A stretch of 9,818 nucleotides of DNA. It comes from Antarcticimicrobium sp033791545 (lineage in GTDB: Bacteria; Pseudomonadota; Alphaproteobacteria; Rhodobacterales; Rhodobacteraceae). The stretch spans positions 1 through 9,818 of the forward strand of contig JASJGL010000077.1 of NCBI GenBank assembly GCA_033791545.1, read 5' to 3'. The notes beneath the pieces were generated by a model, which saw only the letters and a list, made by a program, of their open reading frames with translations, made no database searches and was not told the DNA's origin. Positions within the stretch are counted from its first letter, which is position 1, and each line of letters opens with the position of its first letter. Position numbers and translations under genes: made by a program. Below, piece after piece: positions 6,450 to 9,818 of this stretch.

Positions 6450-8597
6450 ATGAGCGATTATACCTACGACAAAGATCAAGACGGCATCGTCACCATCACG
6501 CTGGATATGGAGGGCCAGTCGGCCAACACCATGAACAGCCGCTATATCCCGATGATGGAAGAGATCCTCGGGCGGCTTCAGGGCGAAGACGGGCTGAGCG
6601 GGGTTGTCTTTGCCTCGGCCAAGAAAACCTTTTTCGCCGGCGGAGACCTGAACATGCTGCGCGCGATCGAGCGCGCCGACGAAGAGACCTTTCGCTTTGT
6701 CGAAGCCAACAAGGCCCCGTTCCGCGCGCTGGAAAAACTGCCTGTGCCCGTCGTCGCCGCGATCAATGGCGCGGCGCTGGGGGGCGGCTACGAGCTGTGC
6801 CTCGCCTGCAATCACCGCATCGTGGTGAATGATGCCAAAGCCATCGTCGGCCTGCCCGAGGTCACGCTGGGGCTACTGCCCGGCGCTGGTGGGGTGGTGC
6901 GGCTGACCGCGCTGCTGGGTCTGGAAAAGGCGTTGCCGCATCTGCTTGAGGGCAAGCCGGTCAAGCCACAGGCGGCGCTGGAACAGGGCATGGTCGACGA
7001 GATCGTCGAGACCCGCGAGGCGCTTGTCCCCGCCGCCAAGGCCTGGATCAAGGCCAACCCGGGGGCCCATACCCAGCCTTGGGATCAAAAGGGCTTTCGC
7101 TATCCCGGGGGCGACACGCTGCACCCGCGCGTGCGGCAAACCATCGTCGCCACCCCGGCCATGCTGTACAAGCGCACGCGCGGCCTGATGCCGGCCCCGG
7201 AAAAGATTCTGGATATCGCCGTGAACTCCATGCGGATCGCCTTTGACCCGGCGCTGCGCACCGAAAGCCGGGGCCTTTGTACGTTGCTGGTCACCCCGCA
7301 GGCCAAGGCCGCCATCGGCACTTTCTTCTTCGGCATACAAGCGATCCAGTCGGGCAAGGTCCGCCCCGCGGGCGAGACATGGCGCGCGCGCTCTGCCGCC
7401 ATCCTCGGGGCCGGCATGATGGGCAGCGGCATCGCCTGGGCGCATGCCTCGGCCGGGCTGGCGACCACGCTCAAGGACACCGAACTGGCCAGCGCCGAAA
7501 AGGGCAAATCCTATTCCGCCACCCTCGCCGACAAGCAGATCAAGCGCGGCCGCATGAATGAGGCGCAGAAAGCGGCGCTGCTGGCGCAGATCACGCCGAC
7601 CACCGATGACGCCGCCTATGCCGGCGCCGACATCATCATCGAAGCGGTGTACGAAGATATCGACCTCAAGCAACAGGTGATCGGCGCCACATTCGGGCAG
7701 CTGTCCGACAGCGGCATCTATGGCTCCAACACCTCGACCCTGCCGATTTCCGTGCTTGCCGAATTCTGCCCCGACCCCAGCCGTTTCATCGGGCTGCATT
7801 TCTTCAGCCCGGTCGACAGGATGAAGGTGGTCGAGATCATCATGGGCGAAAAGACCAGTCCCGACACCCTGCGCAAGGCCTATGATTACGTCCAGCAAAT
7901 CGGCTACATGCCCATCGTGGTCAATGACAGCCGGGGGTTCTTCACCTCGCGCGTGTTCGGCACCTATCTTGACGAGGGGCTGGCGCTGCTGCGCGACGGC
8001 ATGTCTCCGGTTGCGCTTGAACGCGCGGGATGGATGGCCGGAATGCCGGTGGGGCCGCTGGCGGTGCATGACGAAACCTCGCTGGTGCTGTCGCAAAAGG
8101 TGCGCAAGACCCACGAGGCGCTCGACAAGCGGCTGGGAGTCGAAAGCGGCTTTGGCGCCGACAACATCGCTTCACGCGCGATTGTCGATGCGATGATCGA
8201 ACAGGATCGCGGCGGGCGCCATTATGGCGGCGGGTTCTACGATTATGCCGCCGACGGCTCCAAATCACTGTGGCCCGGGCTTGACCAATTCGCCAGCGCC
8301 AACGCGGAGATCCCGGTGCAGGAGGCCATCGACCGTCTCCTCTATCGTCAGGCGATCGAGACCCTGCGCTGCCTCGACGAAGGCGTGCTGAACACCGAGG
8401 TGGAGGCCAACCTCGGCGGCATCTTCGCCATCGGTTTTCCCGCCCATACCGGCGGCGCGATCCAGTTCATCCGCGGCGTGGGCATCGACGCCTTTGCCGC
8501 CCGTGCCGCCGAGCTGGCCGCCCGATATGGCGCACGTTTCGCGGTGTCGCAAAGCGCGCTGGACAGACTGCGCGGCGATCAGGTGCAAGCGGCATGA
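6450..8597 (+). CDS. Bifunctional enoyl-CoA hydratase / 3-hydroxyacyl-CoA dehydrogenase (FadB/FadJ-type)
   Basis: The 715-residue protein carries out hydration of trans-2-enoyl-CoA and then NAD-dependent oxidation to 3-ketoacyl-CoA. The N-terminal crotonase domain (about 5-190) has the oxyanion-hole segment AAINGAALGGGYEL with Glu115, and GLPEVTLGLLPGAGG with Glu137, matching E. coli FadB Glu119 and Glu139. After a linker come the NAD-binding motif ILGAGMMGSGIA (318-329), SNTSTLPIS (426-434), and the catalytic pair His450 and Glu462 in GLHFFSPVDRMKVVEII. Two C-terminal dehydrogenase domains follow (about 496-590 and 625-705). The length agrees with FadB/FadJ (about 715-730). The frame opens upstream at 6393 but that start lies inside the thiolase gene; ATG 6450 follows a GAGGGGGGA run and begins 13 nt after the thiolase stop. 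Its TGA overlaps the next gene's ATG. The substrate range is unknown. Confidence 0.95.
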   Translation: MSDYTYDKDQDGIVTITLDMEGQSANTMNSRYIPMMEEILGRLQGEDGLSGVVFASAKKTFFAGGDLNMLRAIERADEETFRFVEANKAPFRALEKLPVPVVAAINGAALGGGYELCLACNHRIVVNDAKAIVGLPEVTLGLLPGAGGVVRLTALLGLEKALPHLLEGKPVKPQAALEQGMVDEIVETREALVPAAKAWIKANPGAHTQPWDQKGFRYPGGDTLHPRVRQTIVATPAMLYKRTRGLMPAPEKILDIAVNSMRIAFDPALRTESRGLCTLLVTPQAKAAIGTFFFGIQAIQSGKVRPAGETWRARSAAILGAGMMGSGIAWAHASAGLATTLKDTELASAEKGKSYSATLADKQIKRGRMNEAQKAALLAQITPTTDDAAYAGADIIIEAVYEDIDLKQQVIGATFGQLSDSGIYGSNTSTLPISVLAEFCPDPSRFIGLHFFSPVDRMKVVEIIMGEKTSPDTLRKAYDYVQQIGYMPIVVNDSRGFFTSRVFGTYLDEGLALLRDGMSPVALERAGWMAGMPVGPLAVHDETSLVLSQKVRKTHEALDKRLGVESGFGADNIASRAIVDAMIEQDRGGRHYGGGFYDYAADGSKSLWPGLDQFASANAEIPVQEAIDRLLYRQAIETLRCLDEGVLNTEVEANLGGIFAIGFPAHTGGAIQFIRGVGIDAFAARAAELAARYGARFAVSQSALDRLRGDQVQAA

Positions 8598-9721
8598 GCG
8601 GGCCGCTCAAAGGCCTGCGCGTGGTGGAAATAGCTGGCATCGGCCCCGCCCCGCTGGCCGGGCAGATGCTGGCCGATCTCGGGGCCGAGGTGGTGCTGAT
8701 CGCCCGCAAATCGGCCGTGGCCGACCCCACCGACATCAACAATCGCGGCAAACGATCCGCCGCGCTGAACCTCAAGACCCCCGAGGGGATCGAGGCGGCG
8801 CAGCATCTGATCGCGCGCGCCGACGTGCTGATCGAAGGGTTCCGCCCCGGCGTGATGGAGCGGATGGGACTGGGGCCAACAGACTGCCACGCCCGCAATC
8901 CCGGCCTGATCTTTGCCCGCATGACCGGCTGGGGCCAGAGCGGCCCGATGGCGCAGATGGCGGGGCATGACATCAACTATCTCGGCCTGACCGGCTTGCT
9001 CCACGCCATAGGCAGGGCCGACGACGTGCCGACCCCGCCGCTCAATATCGGGGCGGATTACGGCGGCGGCACCATGTTCCTGCTGTTCGGCATCATGGCC
9101 GCCCTGTTTGAGCGGCAAAGCTCTGGCAAGGGCCAGGTGGTGGATGCCGCCATGGTCGATGGCGCCTCGGCGCTGATGGGGTTGATCCACAGCTGGATCG
9201 CCCGTGGGCATTGGAGCGAGACGCGCGAATCCAACCTGCTGGATGGGGGCGCGCCGTTTTACCGCGCCTATGAATGCGCCGACGGCAAGTTCCTCTCGGT
9301 TGGCCCGTTGGAGCCGCAGTTCTTCGCCGAACTGGTGGCGCGCGCCGGTCTCCCCGAGGATCACAAGGCGAGCCAGATGGACGCCGCGACATGGCCCGAG
9401 CGCCGCGCCGAATATGCCCGCATCTTTGCCCGCAAAACCCGCGATGACTGGGCCGCGATCTTTGCCGAAAGCGATGCCTGCGTCGCCCCGATCCTGACTT
9501 GGTCGGAAGCCCCCGCGCATCCCCATCTCGCCGCGCGCGGCACCTTCACCTCCGTGGATGGCGTAACCCAGGCCGCCCCCGCCCCGCGGTTCGACCGCAC
9601 TCCCGCCGCCCCGCCGGGCCGCCCCGCCGCACCGGGGGCCGACACCGAAGCCCTGCTGGCCGAGGCTGGCGTTGACACCGACACGCTGGCGCGCCTGCGC
9701 GCCGCCGGTGCCCTGACCTGA
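8594..9721 (+). CDS. CaiB/BaiF family protein, alpha-methylacyl-CoA racemase-like
   Basis: This 375-residue protein belongs to the family III CoA-transferase fold. N-terminal features include GPAPLAGQMLADLGAEVV (17-34), the NNRGKRSAALNLKTPEG segment (49-65) and GFRPGVMERMGLGP (82-95). The residues that define alpha-methylacyl-CoA racemase in Mycobacterium tuberculosis MCR (His126, Asp156, Glu241) are matched at His125 in AGHDINYLGLTG, Asp155 in NIGADYGGGT and Glu240 in VGPLEPQFF, with the same numbering offset. This supports racemisation of 2-methylacyl-CoA, moving (2R) forms into the (2S) form used by acyl-CoA oxidation, over CoA transfer. The start overlaps the preceding TGA as ATGA, so translation is coupled. 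Its place in a beta-oxidation operon suggests a methyl-branched substrate. The C-terminal 40 residues are Ala/Pro-rich, which is common in this family. Confidence 0.9.
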   Translation: MSGPLKGLRVVEIAGIGPAPLAGQMLADLGAEVVLIARKSAVADPTDINNRGKRSAALNLKTPEGIEAAQHLIARADVLIEGFRPGVMERMGLGPTDCHARNPGLIFARMTGWGQSGPMAQMAGHDINYLGLTGLLHAIGRADDVPTPPLNIGADYGGGTMFLLFGIMAALFERQSSGKGQVVDAAMVDGASALMGLIHSWIARGHWSETRESNLLDGGAPFYRAYECADGKFLSVGPLEPQFFAELVARAGLPEDHKASQMDAATWPERRAEYARIFARKTRDDWAAIFAESDACVAPILTWSEAPAHPHLAARGTFTSVDGVTQAAPAPRFDRTPAAPPGRPAAPGADTEALLAEAGVDTDTLARLRAAGALT

Positions 9722-9738
9722 GCTCGAAAGGCCATGAC

Positions 9739-9818
9739 ATGACCGACACTGCCCTGACCCTCACCCGCGACGGCGCCATTGCCACCGTCACCATGGACCG
9801 ACCGCAAGCCTTCAACGC
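9739..9818 (+). CDS. Enoyl-CoA hydratase/isomerase family protein, N-terminal fragment
   Basis: Only 26 codons are visible before the right edge. The protein starts MTDTALTLTRDGAIATVTMD and continues RPQAFN, the typical crotonase opening of a beta strand followed by a T-M-D-R-P-x-x-F-N turn. The ATG at 9739 lies 17 nt after the racemase stop, with AAAGG (9727-9731) as a modest ribosome site; the earlier ATG at 9734 meets a stop after two codons. It would be the fourth gene of the plus-strand unit and a second, stand-alone hydratase beside the fused one, perhaps specific for the branched or aromatic intermediate. The catalytic residues lie outside the window, so the reaction is unproven. Confidence 0.75.
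   Translation, partial: MTDTALTLTRDGAIATVTMDRPQAFN

Noticed and set aside
5099..6451. 450-codon open frame on the minus strand opposite the thiolase, and similar long frames opposite the fused enzyme (6873-8114) and the racemase (8579-9526)
   Set aside because: They mirror strongly supported genes in GC-rich DNA, where antisense frames stay open by codon bias. Their translations are His/Arg/Gly-rich with no recognisable domain, and the sense genes keep full catalytic motifs.

Overview
The window is about 9.8 kb of GC-rich bacterial DNA with tightly packed genes. The tripartite TRAP carrier, CoA-thioester catabolism genes, strong GGAGG ribosome sites and the gene repertoire suggest an alphaproteobacterium, probably of the Rhodobacterales/Roseobacter type. 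That assignment is inferred from gene style and not from a phylogenetic marker. No RNA gene, mobile element, CRISPR array or broken gene was found.

The layout is two divergent gene sets facing away from a 272-nt regulatory region (4956-5227). On the minus strand, reading leftward, are a TetR-family repressor (4955-4287), a TRAP transporter in the order binding protein, small permease, large permease (4249-1253), a cyclase-family metal hydrolase of isatin-hydrolase/kynurenine-formamidase type (1228-452), and the N-terminal part of a fumarylacetoacetase-family hydrolase that runs off the left edge (447-1). On the plus strand, reading rightward, are a thiolase (5228-6436), a fused enoyl-CoA hydratase/3-hydroxyacyl-CoA dehydrogenase (6450-8597), an alpha-methylacyl-CoA racemase-like CaiB/BaiF protein (8594-9721) and the first 26 codons of another enoyl-CoA hydratase (9739 onward). 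Gaps within each arm are 4-46 nt, or there are ATGA overlaps, so each arm is probably one transcription unit.

The likely joint function is uptake and degradation of an unknown organic compound. The TRAP system would import it, the cyclase-family enzyme would hydrolyse a ring or amide bond, the FAH-family enzyme would cleave a C-C bond, and the plus-strand enzymes would run beta-oxidation on a CoA thioester, with the racemase allowing methyl-branched intermediates. The substrate cannot be read from the sequence. The binding protein lacks both arginines that hold the carboxylate in the sialate-binding protein SiaP, so a classical C4-dicarboxylate or sialate ligand is doubtful.

Two adjacent inverted repeats lie just upstream of the TetR gene. 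One overlaps a perfect TTGACA -35 hexamer pointing toward TetR and TRAP. They are strong candidates for TetR operators and suggest autoregulation, with the ligand probably a pathway intermediate.
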